This document shows, in pieces, positions 22,100-30,627 of a stretch of DNA of 43,364 bases. The position numbers were made by a program, and so were the translations under genes. This DNA is from Frankiales bacterium (lineage in GTDB: Bacteria > Actinomycetota > Actinomycetes > JAFAQI01), in the NCBI GenBank assembly GCA_025980325.1, contig JAICXQ010000015.1:1-43364 (forward strand), read 5' to 3'. How positions within the stretch are numbered: position 1 is the first letter of the stretch; the number at the start of each line of letters is the position of its first letter. The notes under the pieces were generated by a model. That model was given only the letters and a program-made list of their open reading frames with translations, did no database searches and had not been told where the DNA came from.

Positions 22100-23992
22100 T
22101 CACAGTGCTGGTGCGAATCCCGGCATCGGCTCGCTGACCTCGCCCGGCAGGTGCTTCCAGTACGGCGGCCGGTTGCCCCAGAACGCCGTGTCGAAGTCGT
22201 CGTACACCGCACTCGTCCAAGCGGAGCCGGTCCATGCCGAGCCGGTCCACGCGCTGCCGGTCCACGCGGAACCGGTCCATGCACTGCCGGTCCAGGCCGA
22301 ACCCGTCCACGCGCTTCCCGTCCAGGCACTGCCCTGCCACGAGCCGCCCGTCCAGGCCCCGCCGGTCCACGCGCTACCGGTCCATGAGGCGTTGGTCCAC
22401 GCACTGCCGGTCCACGCCGAGCCGGTCCACGCACTGCCGGTCCACGCGGAACCGGTCCAGGCACTGCCGGTCCACGCCGAGCCGGTCCAGGCCGAGCCGT
22501 TCCACGGCTCGCACCGCACGTCGATCTCGCCCTGGATGACCGTCGACACACCGTTGCAGGTCGTGGTGACGTGCTGGCCACCGCGGCTGTTCTCGATCGA
22601 GCCGAGACCGGAGCTCGGCGACGACTGCTGAACCGCTGCGCCCGGGTCCGCGTTCATCGCGGCGGCGAGGTTGACCCGACCGCTGCCCTGGTTGTTGGCG
22701 GTGTAGCCGGAGATCGGCGATGCCGTCGACTTCAGCGCGTTCTTCACCTGGTCCGGCGTCCATGTCGGGTGCGCCTGCAGCAGCAGTGCGACCAACCCGG
22801 ACGTCACCGCGGTCGCCTCGCTCGTGCCGGAGCCGCGGATGTACGACGGGGCGTACAGCGCCTTCGGGTAGGTCTGCTCGATCGTCGAGCCGAACGACCG
22901 CTGGGCGATGATGTAGCGCCCCGGCGCCACGATGTCGGGCTTGGTGACGCCCTGCGCCGTCGGACCGCGCGACGACCACGACGCGATCGAGTCGTCGGCG
23001 AGATCGGTGTTCTGCTTGTCGTCGTACGCGCCGACGGTGATGATCGTCGGGTCGTCGCCGGGCTTGGTGATGGTGCCGGCGTTCGGGCCGAGGTTGCCGG
23101 CCGCGACGACGACGACGATGCCTTGCTTCCACAGCCGCTCGACCGCGTAGTTGAGCGGGTCGACGCTCGGGTCCTGCGTGCTCGGCGTGCCCCACGACAG
23201 GTTGACCACGCGGATGTTGAACTGGCTGGCGTATGCGCTGACCCACGACATCGCCTGAAGCACGGTGGAGACGTCGACAGCGCCGTTCGCACCGGCGGTC
23301 TTGACCGCGACCAGTGTCGCCTTCGGGGCGATGCCGGTGCGCGCGCCGGACGACTGGTTCGCCGAGTCGGTGCCGTTGCCGCCGATGATGCTGCCCATCA
23401 CGGTGCCGTGGCCGTAGGTGTCGACGAGCGAACCCTCACCGGAGAGGTCCGGGCCGTAGACGACCCGCCCGGCGGTGTCGGGCATCGGCGAGATTCCGGT
23501 GTCGATGACCGCGACGCCGACGCCCTGCCCGGTGTCACCGGCTTGCCATGCGGCACCGGCGCCGGTCGAGGCGACGAAGTTCGAAGACGTCGTCGTGTCG
23601 TCGAACGAGTAGCTGTTGAAGCTGCCCTTGCGGTCGAGGGTCACGGCGCGCAGGCCCGGCTGACGGGACAGCACACCGAGATCCGCGGCCGGCACCGTCG
23701 CGGCGACGCCGTCGACGATCGGCAGTGGTTCGCGCACGGTTCCGTGCGACGAGGTGACCGCGCGCGCCGCAGCGCTGACGCCGCCGCTCGCGGCGGTCAC
23801 GATGACATGTACGGCGCCGCTCGCGTGAGCGAGGCCGCTGTCGACGATCGCGGTGACGGATCGTTCCCAGTTCGTGCCGGCCTGCGCCGGCGACGAAGTC
23901 GTGCTCGCGAGTGCCAACGTGATGGCTGCGGCGGCGAGCGTTGCCGTCTTGCGTGGAAGTACGTGTGTTGCTGCGTCCATCGTCATCCTCAT
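22100..23992 (-). CDS. Exported subtilisin-like (S8) protease with WTGSA repeat tail
   Basis: Extracellular serine protease precursor of 630 aa. ATG at 23992 or, with better SD spacing (GAGG), at 23980; the numbering here uses 23992. Signal peptide to about residue 38 (SSPAQA), then a propeptide-like region to about 125. Catalytic triad: D164 (VAVIDTG), H195 (YGHGTVMGS) and S391 (GSGTSEATA); oxyanion Asn N300 (VVAAGN). Residues about 498-592 are roughly twenty pentapeptide units of WTGSA type, rich in Trp, ending in a 38-residue tail (SAVYDDFDTAFWGNRPP). No sorting signal. The repeat tail probably binds a surface polymer or self-associates. It lies upstream of the GGDEF-EAL gene. Confidence 0.9.
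   Translation of the reverse strand: MRMTMDAATHVLPRKTATLAAAAITLALASTTSSPAQAGTNWERSVTAIVDSGLAHASGAVHVIVTAASGGVSAAARAVTSSHGTVREPLPIVDGVAATVPAADLGVLSRQPGLRAVTLDRKGSFNSYSFDDTTTSSNFVASTGAGAAWQAGDTGQGVGVAVIDTGISPMPDTAGRVVYGPDLSGEGSLVDTYGHGTVMGSIIGGNGTDSANQSSGARTGIAPKATLVAVKTAGANGAVDVSTVLQAMSWVSAYASQFNIRVVNLSWGTPSTQDPSVDPLNYAVERLWKQGIVVVVAAGNLGPNAGTITKPGDDPTIITVGAYDDKQNTDLADDSIASWSSRGPTAQGVTKPDIVAPGRYIIAQRSFGSTIEQTYPKALYAPSYIRGSGTSEATAVTSGLVALLLQAHPTWTPDQVKNALKSTASPISGYTANNQGSGRVNLAAAMNADPGAAVQQSSPSSGLGSIENSRGGQHVTTTCNGVSTVIQGEIDVRCEPWNGSAWTGSAWTGSAWTGSAWTGSAWTGSAWTGSAWTNASWTGSAWTGGAWTGGSWQGSAWTGSAWTGSAWTGSAWTGSAWTGSAWTGSAWTGSAWTSAVYDDFDTAFWGNRPPYWKHLPGEVSEPMPGFAPAL
22212..22507 (-). repeat. 15-bp tandem repeats encoding WTGSA pentapeptides
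   Basis: About twenty imperfect in-frame 15-bp units, of the form GCCGGTCCACGCGCT on the plus strand, inside the subtilase gene. Most differ by a few bases, with outlier units (NASWT, GGAWT, GGSWQ). Such repeats can change copy number by slippage without breaking the frame. Confidence 0.9.
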
Positions 23993-24152
23993 CCCCCGGT
24001 CCGGTGGCTCTCGATGTGTCTCGGAGCCGAGCGCGGAAAAGGAGATGGCACGTTGTCGTCAATCTGTGTCCGGTTTGGCACCGCCCACAGGGACTATTGA
24101 CGGGATCGCGGTTTGCGGTATCGACGGGCATGTCCGGCAATTCGACCTGGGA

Positions 24153-24156
24153 CTAG
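24153..24156. promoter_or_regulatory. GACTAGCCCG motif between subtilase and AI-2E permease genes
   Basis: The 206-nt divergent region (23993-24198) contains GGGACTAGCCCGACT around 24149-24163, related to the CTAG-centred motifs elsewhere in the window. No clear promoter hexamers were identified. Confidence 0.25.
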
Positions 24157-24198
24157 CCCGACTGGCGTCATGACCGTTACTCCGGGCAGAGTGATGGC

Positions 24199-25362
24199 GT
24201 GACCGAGACCGGCGACGAGGAAGCGGAGGCGAGAGAGCTCGCCGACCTCGTGCACGAACACGCCGACACCCAGGTGTTCCTGCACGACGACATCGTCCGC
24301 GAAGCCGCGGCCGGAGCGACCCCGGAGCGGCCGTTCGGCATTCCGGGGCGGCGCCTGTCGCAACGGTCGCCGTTCTACATCGCGTTCCTCGCCAGCCTCG
24401 GCGTCGCCTTCGCCGCCGCGATCTGTTACGCGGTGATCAAGGCCTGGGGCGTGCTGATCCTCATCCTGGTCGCGGCGTTCTTCGCGGTCGGGCTCGATCC
24501 CGTCGTCAGCTGGCTGACCGAGCGCGGGTGGCGGCGCAGCCTCGCGGTTGCCGCCGTGTTGCTGGCGGCTGTCGGCGTCCTCGCGTTGTTCATCGCAACC
24601 GCCGTGCCGGCGATCACGAGCGAGTACAACAACCTGCACAAGAGCGTGCCCGAGTACCTTCACCGGCTTCAGGTCCGGCACGACTCGATCGGGCAGCTCG
24701 CACGCAAGGTGCACATCAGCTCGAAGGACATCTCGAAGGCCTTGTCGTACAAGGGCGTCGTCAGCCTCAGCAAGACGATCCTGTCGACCGTCGTCGCGAC
24801 GCTGACGATCGTCGTGCTGACGTGTTATTTCCTCGCGAACCTGCCGGCGATCAAACGCGCGACGTACGGGTTGGTCCCGCGGACCCGGCGGGCGCGGGTC
24901 GGGTTGCTCACCGACGAGGTGCTGCGACTCGTCGGCGGCTACCTGCTCGGCAACGTCATCACGTCCGCGATCGCGGGCGCGGCGATGACGATCTTCCTGC
25001 TCGCGGTCGGGGTGCCGGACGCGGTGTTCCTCGGCTTGCTGGTCGCGCTGTTCGACCTGATCCCGATGGTCGGCGCGCCGATCGCCGGCATCATCGTCGC
25101 GCTGATCGCACTGTCGGTGTCGCTGCCGACCGCGATCGGCACGGTCGCGTTCACAATCGTGTTCCGGCTGGTCGAGGACTACTTGCTCTCACCGCGCGTG
25201 ATGAAGAAAACCGTTGAGGTTGCACCGATATTGACGATCGTCAGCGTCCTGCTCGGCGGCGCGCTGCTCGGGATCGTCGGCGCGCTGATCGCCGTACCGG
25301 TCGCGGCCGCGCTGGACCTCATCCGGCGTGAGGTGTTCCAGCCGGCATTGGATCAGAGCTGA
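24199..25362 (+). CDS. AI-2E family transporter (PerM/UPF0118)
   Basis: An integral membrane protein of 387 aa with about eight TM helices; GTG at 24199. The N-terminal 50 residues are acidic and cytoplasmic (EAEARELADLVHEHADTQVF). The helices include FAAAICYAVIKAWGVLILIL and, in the C-terminal half, GLLVALFDLIPMVGAPIAGI with the family motif P-x-x-G-x-x-I/L. Family members export small molecules or ions, including Na+/H+ antiporters and E. coli TqsA; the substrate here is unknown. The stop overlaps the convergent RsbW-like gene by 44 nt. Confidence 0.85.
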   Translation: MTETGDEEAEARELADLVHEHADTQVFLHDDIVREAAAGATPERPFGIPGRRLSQRSPFYIAFLASLGVAFAAAICYAVIKAWGVLILILVAAFFAVGLDPVVSWLTERGWRRSLAVAAVLLAAVGVLALFIATAVPAITSEYNNLHKSVPEYLHRLQVRHDSIGQLARKVHISSKDISKALSYKGVVSLSKTILSTVVATLTIVVLTCYFLANLPAIKRATYGLVPRTRRARVGLLTDEVLRLVGGYLLGNVITSAIAGAAMTIFLLAVGVPDAVFLGLLVALFDLIPMVGAPIAGIIVALIALSVSLPTAIGTVAFTIVFRLVEDYLLSPRVMKKTVEVAPILTIVSVLLGGALLGIVGALIAVPVAAALDLIRREVFQPALDQS

Positions 25363-26596
25363 CCGACGCGGGCTCCACGGTCGCGACGAAGTACTCGCCG
25401 GCGCGCTCGTCGTACGCCCGGCCGATGAAGATCCGTACGTCGACTTCGCTGCCGTCGCGACGCACGGCCGGCAACTCGAGCCACCGGCCGAAGAACGCCC
25501 CGGTGCCGTCGAGCAGGTAGCGGGTGAACCCCGCCACGTGCGCGTCCCGCATCCGCGGCGGGATGACCGAAACCAGCCGGTGGCCTTCGAGCTCCTCTTG
25601 CGTCCAGCCGAGGAGGTCCGCCGCCTCGGGGCTGACGGCGACGATCCGGTTGCTCCGATCCGCGGCGATCATGCCGACGCCCGCGGCTCGGATCTCGTCG
25701 AGCACGGCCGGCGAGACCTCGTCGAGGACGAAGTGGTCGTCCGGTTGCTCGACGTACGGCGTCGGCGGCAGGCCGGCCGCCTGGCGCATCACCTCGCCCG
25801 AGATCCAGTTGCGTACGGCCTGGATCTCCGGCAGGGCGGGCGGCACCAGCAGTTGCCCGACGAGCGACATCGCCGAGCACCGGCGCAGGACGTCGCGCAT
25901 GACCGGGAAGTGCGGGACCGACGACACCGGCAGGTCGACGGTGACGTCGGCGTGGTGCACGCCGGCGTCGCGGAGGGCGAAGGCCTCCAGCGTCGCGCCG
26001 GACAGCGCCGAGATCGCCTCGTTGCCCATCGCGAGGTCGTTCGGCACACCCGCCTGCCGTTCGTCGAGCGCCGCGAGCAACGCTTCGCGCAAGATGGCCG
26101 ACGCGTGCTGCTGCCAGGCACAGAACAGCGCAACCGGGAGGTTGGGCAGCGCGACGCTCACGACCGACGTGGCCGGCGCGGCGGCCTGCTCCTGCTCGCG
26201 ATCGGCCGGGGCGGCGCCGAGCCGGAACCACACCCGCTTGCCGTCCTCTGCGAGCGGCTGCACGCCGAGTTCGTCCGCCAGAAGTTCGAGCATCTCGAGG
26301 CCGCGGCCGGTCATGGCCTCGTCGTCGTAGTCGCGCCGTTGCGGCAGGTTGGGATTGCCGTCCACGACCTCGACCCGCACCCACGCGGACGTGGCCTCGA
26401 CCGTGACCTGCAGGTCGGTGAGCGCGTGCACGATGCCGTTCGTGACGAGTTCGGAGGTGAGCAGCACGGCGGTGTCGCGGCGGTCGTCGTCCACGCCGGC
26501 GGCGGCGAGCACGTCGGCGACGAAGCGTCGCGCGAGGCGAGCGCTGTCCGGCGCCGGTGGCAACGTCACCAGGCGCGCGATCCCGCTGGTGTACAC
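25319..26596 (-). CDS. RsbW-like ATPase fused to a PAS domain
   Basis: A 425-aa regulatory protein; GTG at 26594-26596 chosen because GGAGGA lies upstream; the TTG at 26653 would add 19 residues without support. Residues about 15-125 are a GHKL ATPase of the anti-sigma type, with N-box LLTSELVTNGIVHA, G1 box VEVVDGNPN and MTGRGLEMLELLADE. The middle (130-290) is alpha-helical and unassigned. The C-terminus (about 300-415) is a PAS domain (GVGMIAADRSNRIVAVSPEA, ADLLGWTQEELEGHRLVSVI). This suggests a kinase that phosphorylates an anti-anti-sigma factor under PAS sensing. No STAS partner is in the window. Confidence 0.8.
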   Translation of the reverse strand: MYTSGIARLVTLPPAPDSARLARRFVADVLAAAGVDDDRRDTAVLLTSELVTNGIVHALTDLQVTVEATSAWVRVEVVDGNPNLPQRRDYDDEAMTGRGLEMLELLADELGVQPLAEDGKRVWFRLGAAPADREQEQAAAPATSVVSVALPNLPVALFCAWQQHASAILREALLAALDERQAGVPNDLAMGNEAISALSGATLEAFALRDAGVHHADVTVDLPVSSVPHFPVMRDVLRRCSAMSLVGQLLVPPALPEIQAVRNWISGEVMRQAAGLPPTPYVEQPDDHFVLDEVSPAVLDEIRAAGVGMIAADRSNRIVAVSPEAADLLGWTQEELEGHRLVSVIPPRMRDAHVAGFTRYLLDGTGAFFGRWLELPAVRRDGSEVDVRIFIGRAYDERAGEYFVATVEPASVSSDPMPAGTPHAG

Positions 26597-26661
26597 GCGC
26601 GCGTCTTCCTCCACGTTTTGGGACAGGCCCAGCCGGGCACACCGGCCGGTCAATGGAGGTT

Positions 26662-26687
26662 TACCTACCTTCGGCGGCGGCTGAAAC
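26662..26687 (-). promoter_or_regulatory. Possible stress-sigma promoter of the RsbW-like gene
   Basis: Minus-strand GTTT (complement of 26684-26687) is followed after 14 nt by GGTAGGTA (complement of 26662-26669), similar to the SigB/SigF-type GTTT-N15-GGGTAT. It is 66 nt before the GTG at 26596. One mismatch and short spacing, so tentative. Confidence 0.25.
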
Positions 26688-26725
26688 GTCCGCCGGCCAA
26701 GATCTCTGCGGCCATATGCCGGCTG

Positions 26726-28015
26726 CTAGCCGAGCGTCAACCAGGTCGCGACGTCGACGACGCCGTTCGCCGCGTGCTTGTGGGCCTGCTGCCACGACTT
26801 GACCGCCGCGAGCGTCGCCGGGCCGTACCCGCCGTCCACCGCGAGCTTCGCCCCGTGCCGGTCGAGCGCCTGCTGCAGCTGGGCGACCGTCCAGCCGCTC
26901 GCTCCGGGCTTCGTCGGCAGCGCGAGCGGGGCGACCGGCCGCCAGACGACCGGCAGCAGGTTGTCCGTCCACAGCGACCGGGTGCCGACGTACGCGCCGG
27001 TGTACGGAGCGTCGATCAGCTTGCCGGCACCGAGGTAGATCGCGACGTGGTAGATCGTGGCCGGCTTCGCGACGTCGCTGGCGTAGAACAGCAGGTCACC
27101 GGCTTGCGCCTGGTCCAGCGGCACCGGAGCGCCGGTGCCGTACTGGTCGGCCGCCACCCGCGGCGTCGTGATCCCCGCCGCGACATAGGCGGCCAGCACC
27201 AGCCCGGAGCAGTCGTACGACGCCGGGCCGACCGCCCCCCACTTGTACGGCTTGCCGGTCTGCGCTTTGGCGAACGCCACCGCCTTCTGGGCGATCGGGC
27301 TCGCCGTCGTACCGGCCTTCGAGGGCAGAACGGCGGCGAGCTTGCGCACCTGAGCCCGGATGGCGGCCTGCGCGGCGGCCTGCGCGGCGGCGTCCGGCGG
27401 GGCCGGCGGGGCTGGCGCGGGCTTGACCACGGCGACCGGGGCCGACGCGAGAACGCAGGCCGGCGAGCCGATCAGGCCGAGGGCGGCCCAGGTCGCGGCA
27501 TCGACCACGCCGGTCGCGGGCAGCTTGCGCGCGGCCTGCAGCTTGACGACCGCGCCCCGGGTCTGATCGCCGAACATCCCGTCGACGGTGAGACGAGCGC
27601 CCGCGGCACGTGCCGCGGTCTGGAGCACGGCAACGGCCGGGCCGACGGTGTTGCGCTGCAGCGTCGTGCAGGTGGTCGTGACGCCGCTGCCCTTGACCTG
27701 CTGGCCGCAGGCGGCGACCGCGACCGCGACGGGCAGCGCCTTCCAGGTCGCCGCGTCGACCACGCCGGTCGTCTTGAGCTTGTGTGCCTTCTGCCACGCG
27801 GTGACGGCCTTCTTCGTCAGCGGGCCGAAGTCGCCGTCCGGGCTCGCGCCGACGGCACGCTGCAGGGTCTTCACGGCCGGTCCCTGGCTACCGATCGCGA
27901 TCGCTGCGCAATCCGCGGTCGGCGCGGCCGGCTTGCTCGCTCCCGCGGCGGCGAACGAGGTGAACCCGAGGGCGCCGACGAGACCGACAGCGGCAATGCG
28001 GCGCGCGACGAGCAT
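26726..28015 (-). CDS. NlpC/P60 peptidoglycan hydrolase with three PG-binding domains
   Basis: An exported cell-wall hydrolase of 429 aa; ATG at 28013-28015 with GGAGGG upstream. The signal peptide ends near residue 25 (FAAAGA). PG_binding_1 domains occur at about 36-94 (GPAVKTLQRAVGASPDGDFG), 120-180 (GPAVAVLQTAARAAGARLTV) and 376-428 (VAQLQQALDRHGAKLAVDGG). The NlpC/P60 domain at about 240-362 has catalytic C269 in YDCSGLV and H323 in IYHVAIYLG, with a plausible third residue near DAPYTG. It cleaves stem peptides, likely in division or remodelling. A proline/alanine linker separates the repeats from the catalytic domain. Confidence 0.9.
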   Translation of the reverse strand: MLVARRIAAVGLVGALGFTSFAAAGASKPAAPTADCAAIAIGSQGPAVKTLQRAVGASPDGDFGPLTKKAVTAWQKAHKLKTTGVVDAATWKALPVAVAVAACGQQVKGSGVTTTCTTLQRNTVGPAVAVLQTAARAAGARLTVDGMFGDQTRGAVVKLQAARKLPATGVVDAATWAALGLIGSPACVLASAPVAVVKPAPAPPAPPDAAAQAAAQAAIRAQVRKLAAVLPSKAGTTASPIAQKAVAFAKAQTGKPYKWGAVGPASYDCSGLVLAAYVAAGITTPRVAADQYGTGAPVPLDQAQAGDLLFYASDVAKPATIYHVAIYLGAGKLIDAPYTGAYVGTRSLWTDNLLPVVWRPVAPLALPTKPGASGWTVAQLQQALDRHGAKLAVDGGYGPATLAAVKSWQQAHKHAANGVVDVATWLTLG

Positions 28016-28322
28016 CGTGGTTCCCTCCAGGTTCTGACAACCATCGTGGCCACAGGTGCCCCTGTGACTCGTGTGACGCAAGCGGGCTCTTGATGTCTCG
28101 GCGGATGGGGGCGTGATCTTGACCGGACTCAGCGTGATTCCGACATTGCGGACGAGACCTTACCTTTACGGGACGATCGTGCCTAGTCCGGGCTAGCCAT
28201 TTACTGCGACCTGCCCGTAATCGCCCGCTCACTCGCCGTACGCTTCTCACGGCGGCGCGGTGCCGCCGGGGGCTTCGCGTTCTCTTGTGAACTTTCATCA
28301 CCCAGAAGGCGATGTAGAGCAC
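28016..28322. other. Divergent intergenic region with paired CTAG motifs
   Basis: 307 nt between the NlpC/P60 gene and the GGDEF-EAL gene. At 28181-28202 it contains GCCTAGTCCGGGCTAGCCAT followed by TT, two CTAG copies 10 nt apart, the second forming the palindrome GGCTAGCC. The minus-strand reading AAATGGCTAG (28193-28202) resembles motifs at 11773 and 38450. The two flanking genes may share regulation. No RNA gene or riboswitch recognised. Confidence 0.35.
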
Positions 28323-30536
28323 ATGGTCACGATCACCGTGGTGGCGTTCGCCGCGGTCATCGTGCTGGCCGCGATCCTGGGGGTGAGCCGCCGCGACCGC
28401 AAGCGGCTGGCCGCGACGACGGCGATGCTGGCCGAAAGCGAGTCGCGGCTGCGGATGATGGCCGAGACGGTGCCGGCCGGGATCTTCCACATCGACAACG
28501 CCGGCCGCCGGCTCTACGTCAACCCGAAGTTGACCGAGATCACCGGCGATCCGACCACCGCGGCGGGCGACGCGCGCGCGTGGCTCGTGTACGAGCCGGA
28601 CATGCCGCTGCTCCAGACCCATTGGCGCGCGGCGGCGGAGGCGAAGACCGACGTTCACGTGACGTTCCGGATCCGCCGGATGGACGACGGATCGGTGCGC
28701 TGGATGCACGTCGACGCGCGGCCGTTGCTCGACGCCGACGGTGCGGTCGCGAGCTGGGTCGGTTCGACCGTCGACGTCACCGACGAGACGACGGCGATCG
28801 CCGATCTGCGGCGCTTCGGCGAGATCCTCGAAGCGACACCCGACCTCGTCGCGATGGTCGACAACCAGGGCGGGTTGACGTACGCGAACGCGGCCGCGCG
28901 CGCGCGCTTCGGCGTCGCGACCGACGAAGAAGTCCTGAAACTGCAAGCAATCGATCTGTACGCGCCGTCGTCGCGGGCCCGTTTCATCAGCGAGGCGTTG
29001 CCCACCGCCAACCGGGTCGGGGTCTGGACCGGCGAGGTCGACCTGCTGCTCGCCGACGGCTCCGAAGTGCCCGTGTCACAAGTGGTCGTGGCACACCGGC
29101 GACCGGACGGGTCGATCGACTATTACTCGTCGATCACCCGCGACCTGTCCGAGCAGCGCGCGGTCGAGGAGCAACTCGCGCAAGCCAGCCTGTACGACGC
29201 ACTGACCGGCCTGCCCGGCCGCGCGGTGCTGGTCGACGCCCTCGGCACGTCGATCGAGGCGACCCTCGACCAGTCGCATCAGGTCGCCGTACTGCTGTTG
29301 GGGCTCGACCACTTCAAGCTGGTCAACGACTCGTTCGGGCACGCGTCCGGCGACTTGATGCTTCGACTCGTGACCGACCGGCTCAAGAGCGTCACCGGTC
29401 CGACCGACCTGCTGGCGCGTTTCGGCGGCGACGTGTTCTGCCTGCTGGTGCCGAACGTGACCGGTGAAGCCGACGCGCTCGCGATCGCCGACCACATCAA
29501 CTCGACGATGTCGACGCCGTTCCAGCTCGACGGCGACGAAGTGTTCGTCAGCGTGTCGAGCGGCATTGCGTTGTCGGGCACGAGTGGCTCGCTGGCCACC
29601 GCGGAGACGTTGCTCCGCGACGCGGACGCGGCGTTGCACCGGGCGAAGGATCGGGGTCGCGCCCGCAGCGAACTGTTCGTCGAGGACTACCGGGCGACCG
29701 CGGTCAACCGGCTGCGAACCGCGAACGACCTGCACCGCGCGCTCACCGAGCAGGAGTTCCGGGTCGTCTACCAGCCCGAGGTCGACCTGCGCAGCGGCCA
29801 CGTGACCGGCGTCGAGGCGCTGGTCCGCTGGCATCATCCCGAACGCGGCCTGGTGCCGCCGGCGGAGTTCATCCCGCTCGCCGAACAGACCGGTCTCATC
29901 GCCGGGATCGGTGCGTGGGTCCTCGACATCGCGCTCGCCCAAGCAGCGGCCTGGTCGTCGGCGCGTTACGACGGCGCGGCGCTCGCGGTGTGGGTCAACC
30001 TGTCGGCGCGGCAGTTGGGTGACCCGGGCCTGGTCGAGCTCGTCGCGTCGTCGTTGCGCCGCCACGATGTCGAGGCATCGCAGCTCGGCTTGGAAATCAC
30101 CGAGAGCGCGCTGCTCGAAGACGCCGAAGGTGCGGTGACGGCGCTGTCGTCGTTGCGCGAACTCGGGGTGCGGCTCGCCGTCGACGACTTCGGTACCGGC
30201 TACTCGTCGCTGTCGTATCTCAAGCGACTTCCGGTCGACGCGGTGAAGATCGACCGGTCGTTCGTCGACGGCCTCGCGGTCGACGGCGACGACTCCGCGA
30301 TCGTCGCCGCGGTCGCCGGCATGGCCCGCGCGCTGCGGCTGACCACGATCGCCGAAGGTGTCGAGAACCTCGACCAGCTCCGCGCGCTGCGCCGGCTCGG
30401 TTGCGACCTCGCCCAGGGTTACTTCTTCACCACGCCGCAACCGCCGGCGCACATCTCGCGACTGCTGGAAAGCGACCGCTCGGCCCCGCTGTTCAGCTAC
30501 GGCGACGAGGGAGTACCTCCGCAACGCGTCGGCTGA
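28323..30536 (+). CDS. PAS-PAS-GGDEF-EAL protein, probable c-di-GMP phosphodiesterase
   Basis: A 737-aa protein with an N-terminal TM helix (VTITVVAFAAVIVLAAILGV), two PAS domains (ESRLRMMAETVPAGIFHIDN, and ILEATPDLVAMVDNQGGLTY), then GGDEF and EAL. The GGDEF motif is altered to GGDVF (368-372) and the I-site arginine is missing (GPTD), so cyclase activity is unlikely. The EAL domain is complete: EALVR (498-502), EITESALL, VDDFGTGYSS (D621/D622), K642 in VKIDRSF, and AEGVEN (677-682). The likely output is c-di-GMP hydrolysis controlled by PAS sensing. ATG at 28323 is chosen because the longer frame before it is not membrane-like. Confidence 0.9.
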   Translation: MVTITVVAFAAVIVLAAILGVSRRDRKRLAATTAMLAESESRLRMMAETVPAGIFHIDNAGRRLYVNPKLTEITGDPTTAAGDARAWLVYEPDMPLLQTHWRAAAEAKTDVHVTFRIRRMDDGSVRWMHVDARPLLDADGAVASWVGSTVDVTDETTAIADLRRFGEILEATPDLVAMVDNQGGLTYANAAARARFGVATDEEVLKLQAIDLYAPSSRARFISEALPTANRVGVWTGEVDLLLADGSEVPVSQVVVAHRRPDGSIDYYSSITRDLSEQRAVEEQLAQASLYDALTGLPGRAVLVDALGTSIEATLDQSHQVAVLLLGLDHFKLVNDSFGHASGDLMLRLVTDRLKSVTGPTDLLARFGGDVFCLLVPNVTGEADALAIADHINSTMSTPFQLDGDEVFVSVSSGIALSGTSGSLATAETLLRDADAALHRAKDRGRARSELFVEDYRATAVNRLRTANDLHRALTEQEFRVVYQPEVDLRSGHVTGVEALVRWHHPERGLVPPAEFIPLAEQTGLIAGIGAWVLDIALAQAAAWSSARYDGAALAVWVNLSARQLGDPGLVELVASSLRRHDVEASQLGLEITESALLEDAEGAVTALSSLRELGVRLAVDDFGTGYSSLSYLKRLPVDAVKIDRSFVDGLAVDGDDSAIVAAVAGMARALRLTTIAEGVENLDQLRALRRLGCDLAQGYFFTTPQPPAHISRLLESDRSAPLFSYGDEGVPPQRVG

Positions 30537-30627
30537 GATTTGGGCGTTTCCCCACGCTCACCCGGTCGGAGTAGCTACGTTGCGATACGGCTCTGCAGGG
30601 GAGCCGTGCACGGGGACGGGGGCTGCG

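Noticed and set aside
22212-22507. A CRISPR-like array
   Set aside because: The units are contiguous 15-bp in-frame repeats with no spacers and are part of the subtilase gene.
25328-28093. A 921-codon plus-strand open frame
   Set aside because: It spans two well-supported minus-strand genes and the sequence between them, and encodes Arg-rich nonsense, typical of GC-rich antisense frames.
28016-28322. A ydaO-type (c-di-AMP) riboswitch before the NlpC/P60 gene
   Set aside because: The conserved stems of that class were not found, although such hydrolases often carry it in Actinobacteria.
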